From assembly GCF_000739615.1 (NCBI RefSeq), contig NZ_BATP01000044.1, positions 1 through 49,692 of the forward strand: 49,692 nucleotides of DNA, written 5' to 3'. Source of the stretch: Haloferula sp. BvORR071. Lineage in GTDB: Bacteria > Verrucomicrobiota > Verrucomicrobiia > Verrucomicrobiales > Akkermansiaceae. The notes under the pieces are model-generated. The model saw only the letters and a list, made by a program, of their open reading frames with translations. It was not told the origin of the DNA and did no database searches. Below, piece after piece: positions 1 to 7,116 of this stretch; positions within the stretch are counted from its first letter, which is position 1, and every line of letters begins with the position of its first letter. Made by a program: the position numbers and the translations under genes.

Positions 1-235
1 GAACGTGAACCTCCTGCGGAACGTGAACCTCCTGCGGGACGTGGACCTCCTGCGGAACGTGGACCTCCTGCGGAACGTGGACCTCCTGCGGAACGTGAAC
101 CTCCTGCGGAACGTGAACCTCCTGCGGAACGTGAACCTCCTGCGGAACGTGAACCTCCTGCGGAACGTGAACCTCCTGCGGGGCGTGAACCTCCTGCGGG
201 GCGTGAACCTCCTGCGGGATGGGGACTTCCTGCGG
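1..235. repeat. 18-bp tandem repeat, about 13 copies
   Basis: A perfect-phase 18-bp unit (aacgtgaacctcctgcgg on the plus strand) is repeated about 13 times and continues to the window edge. Differences are mostly single-base, such as aac/gac and aac/ggc. On the minus strand each unit is exactly one hexapeptide (PQEVHV type), so copy-number change keeps the frame. There are no spacers, so it is not a CRISPR. Confidence 0.95.
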
Positions 236-613
236 AATGGGAGCGGCTTGCGGCGCAGGCGCCGCTTGCACGGGCCGCGAGCCTTGCCCGAAGGGACTGA
301 AAGGATCGTTGGCTTTGCTCGCTGAGAAAGGCTGCGCTGCTGGCTCCGCCGTCTGCAGGGCCCTCAAGCGATCCGCAAACGGCTGCCGATGTGGCATCTC
401 GGCCGCGACTGGCGCCGGCAGCGGCGATTCAAATGGCCTCGCATCCACTTGCGGACGCGCCTGTGCCCGCCGGGCTTGGATTCCCCGCGCCGGGTCCGGC
501 CCGATGATCTCTTGCTGGCAGCGCGGACAGGGGCCCGCGAACCCTGCCGCCGAAAGCGGCACGCTCAGGGTGATCCCGCAAGCCGGGCAATGGAAATGGA
601 GCAGGTCCGCCAT
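1..613 (-). CDS. Zinc-ribbon protein with PQEVHV hexapeptide repeats (3' end outside window)
   Basis: Reading leftward from an ATG at 613, the frame stays open to the window edge, so the C-terminus is missing. Residues 1-40 form a compact zinc ribbon with two CxxC knuckles (C9/C12 in HCPACG, C29/C32 in CPRCQ). A Pro/Ala/Gln-rich linker of about 85 residues follows. From position 235 down to the edge there are 13 in-frame hexapeptides: one PQEVPI, two PQEVHA and ten PQEVHV. The ribbon suggests a metal-bound structural or nucleic-acid-binding head; the repeat looks like an extended low-complexity arm. It lies 53 bp downstream of the phosphopantetheinyl transferase on the same strand and may share its transcript. 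No function can be assigned. The opposite strand also translates through the repeat but has no domain. Confidence 0.72.
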   Translation of the reverse strand, partial: MADLLHFHCPACGITLSVPLSAAGFAGPCPRCQQEIIGPDPARGIQARRAQARPQVDARPFESPLPAPVAAEMPHRQPFADRLRALQTAEPAAQPFSASKANDPFSPFGQGSRPVQAAPAPQAAPIPQEVPIPQEVHAPQEVHAPQEVHVPQEVHVPQEVHVPQEVHVPQEVHVPQEVHVPQEVHVPQEVHVPQEVHVPQEVHV

Positions 614-666
614 CAGGCAAGTTCGCGCCACTCTTTTGTCATGAGTAGACCGCAGTGTCGATCCAC

Positions 667-1386
667 TCAGCCTTGAAAAACATCAAACCTAAGATTCGAG
701 CTTTCCCGAAGGGTCGCCAAGCGGGCGATGTGGCGGGTCAGCAAAGGATGCGCCAGCGTCTGCACACGGAACGGCCGGAGTCGCGGATGCGGTCCCGCTT
801 CCACCAGAGACACCGTTTCCGGGGCGAGGGACATCCCGGTGCCAAGCGCCTTCAATAGCGCTTCCTTCCTCGTCCAGATCTCCAAGAGTGCTGCCGCCCG
901 ACGGCCCTCCTCGCTTGGAAGCCCTCTAATCTCGTCCGGGTGGCAGAAGGTCGTCTCGCATCCCAGCAAGCTCGCGGCTCGTCCCGCCGCTTCAATATCC
1001 ACCCCGACCGGTCCATCCACGCACAGGGCGACCAGGGCGAGGTCCTCGCAGTGGGAGAGATTGAAATGCAGCCCTTGGTGGGGCGCTTCCAGAGCTGGCT
1101 TCCCGAACTCGCCGCTAACCAGCACCAGCTCCCGCGGGCCGATTCCAAGCGCTCCGCCCAGAATCCTCCTTAGCGCCGCCCGGCAAGCGCGCCAGTGCCG
1201 GGCGTCCTTCTCAAAGCGGAAACGTGCCGCAAGTTCCTCCTCCTCAGGCCTCAGTGCGGCACGCGCCGCCTCTTCTCCCACCAACGCGGGATCGATGATC
1301 GACACAAGGACTTCGCCACGGACGGGGAGCACTCCGCGACTCTGCTCCATCCGCTCCGCCGCGCGAAGGTCAATCCTCCGGCTCAC
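667..1386 (-). CDS. 4'-phosphopantetheinyl transferase, Sfp type
   Basis: A protein of 239 aa, the usual size for the Sfp/HetI branch. These cytoplasmic enzymes move the 4'-phosphopantetheine arm of coenzyme A onto a serine of acyl or peptidyl carrier proteins. Visible signatures are GKPAL near 95-99, FNLSH at 108-112, the Mg-binding GVDIE at 128-132 and [14 protein letters not shown] at 171-184. The start overlaps the stop of the PP2C phosphatase gene by 4 bp, so the two are probably translationally coupled. No carrier-protein or polyketide/NRPS gene lies in the window, so the substrate is unknown; it could be the fatty-acid carrier protein or a distant cluster. Confidence 0.9.
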   Translation of the reverse strand: MSRRIDLRAAERMEQSRGVLPVRGEVLVSIIDPALVGEEAARAALRPEEEELAARFRFEKDARHWRACRAALRRILGGALGIGPRELVLVSGEFGKPALEAPHQGLHFNLSHCEDLALVALCVDGPVGVDIEAAGRAASLLGCETTFCHPDEIRGLPSEEGRRAAALLEIWTRKEALLKALGTGMSLAPETVSLVEAGPHPRLRPFRVQTLAHPLLTRHIARLATLRESSNLRFDVFQG

Positions 1387-2207
1387 GCCACCTCGATCAT
1401 CACCGCCGTGGTGTTGTCCCGGCCCGAATCTGCCACCGCCTGCTTTACCAAGGTCTCTGCGCAGAGGTTTTTCCGCGCTAGCTCCGCGATCCGCTTGTCC
1501 CAGAGCCCGTCCACCAGCCCGTCGGAGCAGATCAGGAAGCGGTCGCCGCTCTGGCAGTTCACCCGGCCGATGTGCGGGTCGATCTTGTGATCCCCGGCCC
1601 CCAGCACTTGGGAGAGGGAACTGCGGCCGGGATGATTCCGGGCCTCCCGCTCATTGATCTTCCCGGAGCGGCGCAGCCAGCCCACGTGCGAGTGGTCGTG
1701 GGTGAGCTGCAGCATGTCGCCCTCCTTCGGCAGGTAATAGATCCGGCTGTCGCCGATGTGGCAGAACCACATCGACCCCGGCATGAACCAGCACAGGCTC
1801 AGGGTCGCCCCCATGCCATGGCACTCCGGGTAGTAGCGGCCCAAGTCGCCGATCGAATGGTGGATCCGCTCGAACAATTCCCGCAGAATGTCCTGGAAGC
1901 CGGTCTCAAGGTGCTGGGCCGCTGCGCCGAAGGACGCGGGTAGGAGCCGCGTGATCTTCTCCACCGCGATCTTGCTCGCGAATTCCCCGGACTTCGCCCC
2001 GCCCATCCCGTCACTGACGGCAAATACGTAGTCCGACTCCGCCAAGCCCCCGGCCCCGGTTTTCCCCAGGTAGCGGATTTCGCGGGCGTCGAAATTCAGC
2101 GCCAGGAAAGCATCCTCGTTGTTCTTCCGGAAACGGCCGACATGGGTCATGCCGGACCAATTGATAGACAAGGGGTGGGACGGGTTTTCGAGATCGGCTT
2201 GGGTCAC
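1383..2207 (-). CDS. PP2C-family serine/threonine phosphatase
   Basis: A protein of 274 aa carrying the PP2C (PPM) metal-dependent phosphatase motifs in order: GRFRKNNEDAF around 24-34, SDGMGG at 65-70, GMGATLSL near 131-138, HIGDSRIY at 150-157, LTHDHS at 168-173, CSDGLVD at 227-233 and GRDNTTAV at 262-269. The aspartates that bind the two Mn/Mg ions are present, so it should be active. It is soluble, with no signal peptide or transmembrane segment. Such stand-alone phosphatases usually oppose Hanks-type kinases, but no kinase is visible here. It is divergent from the glutamine synthetase gene, with a 180-bp shared upstream region, and overlaps the downstream phosphopantetheinyl transferase by 4 bp. 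Confidence 0.93.
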   Translation of the reverse strand: MTQADLENPSHPLSINWSGMTHVGRFRKNNEDAFLALNFDAREIRYLGKTGAGGLAESDYVFAVSDGMGGAKSGEFASKIAVEKITRLLPASFGAAAQHLETGFQDILRELFERIHHSIGDLGRYYPECHGMGATLSLCWFMPGSMWFCHIGDSRIYYLPKEGDMLQLTHDHSHVGWLRRSGKINEREARNHPGRSSLSQVLGAGDHKIDPHIGRVNCQSGDRFLICSDGLVDGLWDKRIAELARKNLCAETLVKQAVADSGRDNTTAVMIEVA

Positions 2208-2387
2208 GTTCGGCGGCGATCTTGCGCGAGCCCCGTCACACCCGGCAAAAAGAAAATCTCGGGCGGTACTTGTCGCTTGGCCCGCGAACTGCTTTTTGAT
2301 CGCGCGGAGCAGTGAACGCGGAGACGCGGACCTGCTCCGAAATCATCCGCACTAACCACGCGATCCAAGTCCTAAACTAGCAAAACG

Positions 2388-3410
2388 ATGCCCAAGTTCA
2401 AATTGGAGTATATCTGGCTCGACGGCTACACCCCCGTCCCGAACCTCCGTAGCAAGACCCAGCTGAAGGATTTCGACTCCTTCCCGACCCTCGAGCAGCT
2501 TCCGAACTGGGGCTTCGACGGTTCCTCCACCCAGCAGGCCGAAGGCCGTAGCTCGGATTGCGTGCTCAAGCCTGTCGCGGTCTTCCCGGACGGCAGCCGC
2601 AACAACGGCGTGTTGGTGATGTGCGAAGTCATGATGCCGGACGGCGTCACCCCGCACCCTTCCAACAACCGTGCCGACATCCTCGACGACGCCGACACCT
2701 GGTTCGGCTTCGAGCAAGAGTACTTCCTTTGGGAAGACGGTGCTCCCCTCGGCTTCCCGAAGGGTGGCTTCCCCGGTCCTCAGGGCCCCTACTACTGCGG
2801 CGTTGGCTATAGCAACGTCGGTGACGTCGCCCGCCAGATCGTCGAGGAGCACCTCGAGCTCTGCCTTGAGGCCGGTATCAACCACGAAGGCATCAACGCT
2901 GAAGTGGCCAAGGGCCAGTGGGAATTCCAGATCTTCGGCAAGGGCTCGAAGACCTGCGCCGACCAGATCTGGGTCGCCCGCTACATCCTCAACCGCCTCT
3001 GCGAATCCTACGGTGTGGACGTGAATTACCACTGCAAGCCGCTCGGCAAGGACCTCGACTGGAACGGCTCCGGCATGCACTGCAACTTCTCCACGAAGTA
3101 CATGCGCGAAACCGGTGGCAAGGAGTACTTCGAAGCGCTCATGGCTGCCTTCGGCAAGAACCTCGACGAGCACATCGCCGTCTATGGCCCGGACAACCAC
3201 ATGCGTCTGACAGGTCTCCACGAGACCCAGTCCATCGACAAGTTCACCTACGGCATCGCTGACCGCGGTTCCTCCGTGCGCGTCCCGCACAGCTTCATCA
3301 ACGCCGGCTACAAGGGTTACCTCGAAGACCGTCGTCCGAACTCGCAAGGCGACCCGTACCAGATCGCCAGCCGCGTGCTCAAGACGATCGCCGAAGTGCC
3401 GACGCCTTGA
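2388..3410 (+). CDS. glnII: Type II glutamine synthetase
   Basis: A protein of 340 aa, the short length of the eukaryotic-like GSII family; bacterial GSI is about 470 aa and GSIII about 700 aa. It makes glutamine from glutamate, ammonia and ATP in the cytoplasm. Family landmarks are WGFDGSST at 41-48, FGFEQEYF at 106-113 (metal-binding Glu), INAEVAKGQWEFQ near 169-182, NGSGMHCNFST near 223-233, and NHMRLTG and DRGSSVRVP towards the end. GSII lacks the adenylylation site of GSI, so control would be at transcription or by feedback. It is a single-gene unit: divergent from the PP2C gene and closed by a strong terminator 30 bp downstream. Confidence 0.97.
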   Translation: MPKFKLEYIWLDGYTPVPNLRSKTQLKDFDSFPTLEQLPNWGFDGSSTQQAEGRSSDCVLKPVAVFPDGSRNNGVLVMCEVMMPDGVTPHPSNNRADILDDADTWFGFEQEYFLWEDGAPLGFPKGGFPGPQGPYYCGVGYSNVGDVARQIVEEHLELCLEAGINHEGINAEVAKGQWEFQIFGKGSKTCADQIWVARYILNRLCESYGVDVNYHCKPLGKDLDWNGSGMHCNFSTKYMRETGGKEYFEALMAAFGKNLDEHIAVYGPDNHMRLTGLHETQSIDKFTYGIADRGSSVRVPHSFINAGYKGYLEDRRPNSQGDPYQIASRVLKTIAEVPTP

Positions 3411-3440
3411 TCCGCTTTCGTGGCCTAGCACCACTCCTCA

Positions 3441-3472
3441 AGCAGCCGCCCCGCAAGGGCGGCTGCTTTTTT
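3441..3472 (+). terminator. Rho-independent terminator of the glutamine synthetase gene
   Basis: GC-rich stem gcagccgcc / ggcggctgc around a short ccgcaa-type loop, followed directly by six T residues (3467-3472). It lies between the convergent glutamine synthetase and sigma-factor genes and ends 4 nt before the latter's stop codon. Confidence 0.93.
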
Positions 3473-3475
3473 GTG

Positions 3476-4795
3476 TCAGACCTTCTCCCGCCGATTGTGC
3501 TTCCCCGGGCGATAAGTCGCCCCGGTCTCGCAAGCATGCCGTCGCGCTTCCAGGAAGCTCTTCTCCGCCGCCACACCGGTCAGCTCGATAGCCTTGCTGA
3601 AGCTGGTGGCCGCTTCCTCCCGCCGGTCCATCCGCTCCTCGAAATCGCCGATCACCGCGTGGAAGAGATAGTAGGTTTCCAGTTGCTCCGGCTTCGCGAT
3701 CGACCTCACCGCCTCCATCCCAGCCTTCGCCCCGTGCACATTCGCCACCGCCACCGCGCGGTTCAGCGCCACCAGTGGCGAATCACTGATCTGTGACCAG
3801 CGGTCGTAGTGATCCAGAATCCGTTGCCAATCCGTCGACTCGTAGTCCGGTGCGGTGCAATGGCAGGCGGCGATCCCCGCCTGCAAATGATACTCCGTCA
3901 GGTCCTCGCCCCGCGTGGACTGCGACAGGTGATAGAGCCCCGCGCCGATCAAGGTGGAATCCCAGATGCTGCGATCCTGATCCATCAGCCGCAGGATATT
4001 GCCCTCCCGGTCCTGCCGCGCCGGAATCCGCGCCGCGTCTAACAGCATCAGAGCGAGCAGTGCGTGCGTCCGCGGGTGATCCGCCGCCGGGTGAGCTGCC
4101 AGCAAGCCGCCGAGACGGATAGCCTCGCGACAAAGGTCCTCCTTCACCACAAGCTCACCGCTCGATGCCTTGTAGCCCTCGTTGAAGAGCAGATAGAGCA
4201 CTTGCAATACGCCATCCAAGCGCGGCACCAGATCCGCCCCCGAGGGAATCTCAAACGCGATCCCCTGGTCCTGGATCCGCTGCTTCGCCCGCGTCAGCCG
4301 CTTCGCCACCGCCGCCTCGCTGCTCAAGAACACTGCGGCGATCTCAGCCACGCTGAAGGCGCAGAGCGTCTTCAGCGCGAGCACCGTCTGGTCCTCCAGC
4401 GAGATCGCCGGATGGCAGCAGGCGAAGATCAGCCGCAGGCGGTCGTCGCGGATCTCGTCATCGAAGCGCGGAGCATCGTTTTCATCCGGCAGCGCTTCCA
4501 GCGAAGCCGCGATTTCCGGTTGCTTCTCGATGAAAACCTTCTCGCGGCGGATCAAGTCCAGCGCGCGGTTCTTCGCGGTCTGCATCAGCCACGCCGCCGG
4601 ATTCGCTGGCACCCCGTAGTAGGGCCAAGTCTGCAGTGCCCGGATCATCGCCTCCTGCACTACGTCTTCCGCGAGCTGCAGACGATGGATCCCGAAGATC
4701 CCCGTGAGGGTCGAGACCAGCTTCGCGGACTCGTGCCGGAAGAGGTGCTCGGTCAGCCGGGGAATCTCCGGGTTCTGCTCGGGCGGCACGCTCAC
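3476..4795 (-). CDS. ECF42-type RNA polymerase sigma factor with C-terminal helical domain
   Basis: A protein of 439 aa, much longer than a minimal ECF sigma. Residues about 15-85 are sigma region 2 (HRLQLAEDVVQEA, then NPAAWLMQTAKNRALDLIRRE). About 135-175 is region 4 with its helix-turn-helix (FSVAEIAAVFLSSEAAV). The remaining about 260 residues are the TPR-like extension (DUF6596) that defines the ECF42 / SigJ-like group. Members of this group sit beside YCII/DGPF proteins and usually have no anti-sigma factor, exactly as here: a DGPF gene ends 4 nt upstream. The start is GTG at 4795. It probably controls the neighbouring DUF899 and DUF1579 genes, which share an ECF-like promoter. No matching promoter is seen in front of its own operon. 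Confidence 0.92.
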   Translation of the reverse strand: MSVPPEQNPEIPRLTEHLFRHESAKLVSTLTGIFGIHRLQLAEDVVQEAMIRALQTWPYYGVPANPAAWLMQTAKNRALDLIRREKVFIEKQPEIAASLEALPDENDAPRFDDEIRDDRLRLIFACCHPAISLEDQTVLALKTLCAFSVAEIAAVFLSSEAAVAKRLTRAKQRIQDQGIAFEIPSGADLVPRLDGVLQVLYLLFNEGYKASSGELVVKEDLCREAIRLGGLLAAHPAADHPRTHALLALMLLDAARIPARQDREGNILRLMDQDRSIWDSTLIGAGLYHLSQSTRGEDLTEYHLQAGIAACHCTAPDYESTDWQRILDHYDRWSQISDSPLVALNRAVAVANVHGAKAGMEAVRSIAKPEQLETYYLFHAVIGDFEERMDRREEAATSFSKAIELTGVAAEKSFLEARRHACETGATYRPGKHNRREKV

Positions 4796-4799
4796 AGGA

Positions 4800-5204
4800 T
4801 CAGGCCATCGCGTGTTCGCTTACCTCATCGACCATCCGCTGCGCCGGACATGCCGGTGCCACCGGACGGACTTCCACGGTGATGCCATAGGGCAGGGCGG
4901 GGCAGTCCTTGGCGATTGCCATCGCCTCCTCCATGGTCTCGACTTTCAGGAGGAAGAAGCCGCCGATCGACTCCTTGGCTTCCGCGAAGGGGCCGTCCGC
5001 CACGCTGCGCGCCTTGCCGGAGATCACCGCGCCCTCATTCTCCAAGGGGTTGGCCGCGGCCAGCTTGCCCTGGTCGTCCAAGCCCTTGAACCACGCGCCC
5101 CAGTCGCCCATCACGCGCTGGATTTCCTCGGGCGAGAGTTGCAGGTGCCAATCCGTGCCGCGGAAAAGCAGTAGGTAACCGTTCGATGTCTTGTAGCTAT
5201 TCAT
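4800..5204 (-). CDS. YCII-related DGPF-domain protein
   Basis: A protein of 134 aa with a ferredoxin-like dimeric alpha/beta fold expected from the YCII (DGPF) family. The signature lies at 68-76 (VADGPFAEAK), followed by GGFFLLKVETMEEAMAIAK. It is cytoplasmic with no signal. Proteins of this family are the regular genomic partners of ECF42 sigma factors, and the sigma gene starts 4 nt after this stop, so they form one transcription unit. The biochemical role of DGPF proteins is not settled; a sensing or small enzymatic role upstream of the sigma factor is inferred from context only. Confidence 0.92.
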   Translation of the reverse strand: MNSYKTSNGYLLLFRGTDWHLQLSPEEIQRVMGDWGAWFKGLDDQGKLAAANPLENEGAVISGKARSVADGPFAEAKESIGGFFLLKVETMEEAMAIAKDCPALPYGITVEVRPVAPACPAQRMVDEVSEHAMA

Positions 5205-5243
5205 GGGAATTAATCTTCAGTGGATGGTGTTAGGAGAATCAAA

Positions 5244-5531
5244 TCAGCCGCGGAATTGGAAGGCGCCTTTCTGGCTTTCCATCCGGGTGTCCTGCTTCCT
5301 GCGAACCAGCAGGCGGCCGCCCAGAAAGCCGAGCGAGAGCACACACAGGACAATCAATGTCACCCGCAGCCCCGCCGCAGCCGGCACCGATAGCCCCAAG
5401 CCCGTCGCCGCCGCGATGTAGGCAGCGAAGCACACCGGGCACTTCGGCATCAGCACCAGCAAGCCGCTCGGCACTAGCCAGGACGCAACTTCCTTGCCGC
5501 GTCCGCGCCGCTTGATGCAGCACGCCTTCAC
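5244..5531 (-). CDS. Small membrane protein with CPVC motif
   Basis: A protein of 95 aa beginning at a GTG (5531) that overlaps the TGA stop of the DUF899 gene in a GTGA arrangement, so it is translationally coupled. A longer in-frame extension exists but lies inside the DUF899 frame and is not coding. The protein has a basic N-terminus with a CC pair, two hydrophobic segments (about 17-48 and 53-76) and a CPVC pair in MPKCPVCFAAYIAA near the first. It ends in a basic cytoplasmic tail. The cysteine pair beside a membrane helix recalls small thiol or mercuric-transport-like proteins, but I do not assign a family. Partnership with the DUF899 protein is inferred from the overlap. Confidence 0.7.
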   Translation of the reverse strand: MKACCIKRRGRGKEVASWLVPSGLLVLMPKCPVCFAAYIAAATGLGLSVPAAAGLRVTLIVLCVLSLGFLGGRLLVRRKQDTRMESQKGAFQFRG

Positions 5532-6319
5532 GCCTTCGCCTCCTTCCCGCAGCCACAGCTTGGTCCTTCGGTGCAGTCGTCCTCGTATTGATCGTGAAGC
5601 TGAACCCAGCTCATCGTGCCCTCTTCGTTCCGACCCTTCGGCGTCAGATCCATCATCATGAAGGTCCCCAGGATCTCCTCTCCGCCGCGTGCATAGCATG
5701 AGTAGGTGTGGAAAATCTCACCCTTCTCATTCTTGTAAAAGACGCTGATGCCATGCGACTCGCCGGTATCGGTCTCCGGCGCGTAGTTGTACATCGCCTT
5801 GCCTGCCGCCGCCTGCTCCTCGGTGAAGGACACATGGTAGTCGTAGTTGAAGTCGCTGCCATTCGACGACACCCAAGGGAACTTCCATTCCATCCGCTGC
5901 TTGAAGGGCGCGAACTCCGCCAGCGGCGCGCGCGATACCGCCGCAAAGGCCACATCCCGGTGTTCGAAGTGCAGCCGCGCGCTGTCGAAGTGATCCGCCA
6001 GGAAAGAGCATCCTCCACAGCCCTCTTTCCACCCCGGTCCGAACATGAAGTGATAGATGATCAACTGGCTTCGGCCCCGGAACAAATCTGCCAGCGTTAC
6101 TTTCCCATCCGGCCCTTCAAAGGTGTAGGACTTGTCCACTTTCACCCAAGGCAAGGCGCGACGCTGCGCGGCGATCCGGTCGCGCTCACGGTAGAGCTCC
6201 TTTTCTTTTTTCAGCAGCGCCTTGCGCGCTGCCAGCCACTCCTCCCGCGACACCACCGCGTGATCGCTCAGATCCGGTGGTGCCGGCGGTCCTTCCAAGA
6301 TTGCAGATTGCGTGCTCAT
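5528..6319 (-). CDS. DUF899 family thioredoxin-like protein
   Basis: A protein of 263 aa, typical for DUF899. These proteins have a thioredoxin-like fold and often occur in ECF-sigma/DGPF neighbourhoods. Visible family features are the N-terminal EEWLAARKALLKKEKEL helix at 26-42, PWVKVDKSYTFEGPDG, the FGPGWKEGCGGCSF stretch with a CGGC pair at 101-104 in the thioredoxin-like active position, SRAPLAEFAPFKQRM, and FHTYSCYARGGE near the C-terminus. The tail ends in CGCGKEAKA, adding three cysteines that could bind metal. No signal peptide. It is the first gene of a two-gene overlap with the CPVC membrane protein and is preceded by an ECF-like promoter 33 bp from the ATG. Confidence 0.92.
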   Translation of the reverse strand: MSTQSAILEGPPAPPDLSDHAVVSREEWLAARKALLKKEKELYRERDRIAAQRRALPWVKVDKSYTFEGPDGKVTLADLFRGRSQLIIYHFMFGPGWKEGCGGCSFLADHFDSARLHFEHRDVAFAAVSRAPLAEFAPFKQRMEWKFPWVSSNGSDFNYDYHVSFTEEQAAAGKAMYNYAPETDTGESHGISVFYKNEKGEIFHTYSCYARGGEEILGTFMMMDLTPKGRNEEGTMSWVQLHDQYEDDCTEGPSCGCGKEAKA

Positions 6320-6351
6320 GATTCTTTAGAGGTCTTCGGTTTCAATAGAAC

Positions 6352-6379
6352 GACGAACCGGGAGGAGCGGCCGGGACAC
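6352..6379 (-). promoter_or_regulatory. ECF-type promoter of the DUF899 gene
   Basis: On the minus strand GTGTCC (6379-6374) is separated by exactly 16 bp from TTCGTC (6357-6352), 33 bp before the DUF899 start. The same two hexamers with the same spacing precede the DUF1579 gene. The CGTC-type -10 is common for ECF sigma factors. The spacer sequences are otherwise different, so the match is not simple duplication. Confidence 0.72.
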
Positions 6380-6389
6380 TTTTTTCGGA

Positions 6390-6962
6390 TTACTTCACGC
6401 GCTTGGACTTCGCGCTCATCATCTGCGTCCACTTGCCGTCATCGCCCAGCACGGAGCTGCTGAAGGTCTTCTCGTCCTTGCCGGTGAGCTTCATCACCTC
6501 CTTGAACTTGCAGATCTTCCCGCCCTGCATCGGGCACGGGCCTTCCGATTCCAGGGTCAGCGTATCCCCTGCGGAATTCACGGTGCCGGTGTAGGTCCAC
6601 ATGTGACCGGCCATGCTATCCACCCAGGTGCCGATGTAGGTCTTCTTTTCAGGGCTGTAGCCGAGCGTCATCAGTCCGTTGAAGGGGCCGCCCATGATCT
6701 CGCCCTTGTTCTCCACCACCAGCCAGAAGCCGCCGATCATCCTGGCGGTTTCGGTGGCCTTGGCGGTCATCGGTTCTTGGCCGGGCATCTCGCACTTCAT
6801 CTCGGTTTCCCAAGTGCCCGTGAACTTCGCGAGCCACTCGTGTTCGGTCTGTGGCTTCGGCATCTCTGGCATTTCCGCCGCGCGCAGCAGCGGCAGGGCA
6901 GGGGTGGCCAGCGCCAGGGCGCAGGCAGCAAAAATCGGGCGGAGGAGTGAGGTGGTCTTCAT
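6390..6962 (-). CDS. Secreted DUF1579 protein
   Basis: Start chosen at the ATG at 6962, giving 190 aa with a clean signal peptide (MKTTSLLRPIFAACALALAT, then a likely cleavage after LLRAAE). A longer in-frame start 42 bp upstream would only add a charged leader. The mature part carries DUF1579 features: HEWLAKFTGTWETEMKCEMPGQEP, ARMIGGFWLVVENKG, GYSPEKKTYIGTWVDS. These proteins are predicted lipocalin-like beta barrels of unknown role. It stands alone behind its own ECF-like promoter (-10 region 47 bp upstream) and is probably in the regulon of the adjacent ECF42 sigma factor. Confidence 0.88.
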   Translation of the reverse strand: MKTTSLLRPIFAACALALATPALPLLRAAEMPEMPKPQTEHEWLAKFTGTWETEMKCEMPGQEPMTAKATETARMIGGFWLVVENKGEIMGGPFNGLMTLGYSPEKKTYIGTWVDSMAGHMWTYTGTVNSAGDTLTLESEGPCPMQGGKICKFKEVMKLTGKDEKTFSSSVLGDDGKWTQMMSAKSKRVK

Positions 6963-7008
6963 TTTTTTTGGTGGTTTGTTTTGATGTAAAACGAGGGTCC
7001 ACAAGGAA

Positions 7009-7036
7009 GACGAACGGTGGCCCCATTTCAGGACAC
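7009..7036 (-). promoter_or_regulatory. ECF-type promoter of the DUF1579 gene
   Basis: GTGTCC at 7036-7031 and TTCGTC at 7014-7009 on the minus strand with a 16-bp spacer, identical in both boxes and spacing to the element before the DUF899 gene. It lies 47 bp upstream of the chosen ATG. Confidence 0.72.
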
Positions 7037-7116
7037 TGTCCGGGAGATTTTTTTCAGGGCTGCTTTCCTTGGGGGTTCGAAATAGCTCCTATAGGTCCAA
7101 TCTACCTTTCTCCCTT

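Noticed and set aside
1..235. CRISPR-like array
   Set aside because: The 18-bp units are directly contiguous with no spacers, so this is a coding tandem repeat.
5..325. Plus-strand open frame of NLLRNV repeats resembling leucine-rich repeats
   Set aside because: It is the antisense translation of the PQEVHV minisatellite. It has no LRR consensus length (6 rather than about 24 residues) and no domain outside the repeat.
2352..3434. 360-codon minus-strand open frame over the glutamine synthetase gene
   Set aside because: Shadow of a highly conserved gene; no motifs of its own.
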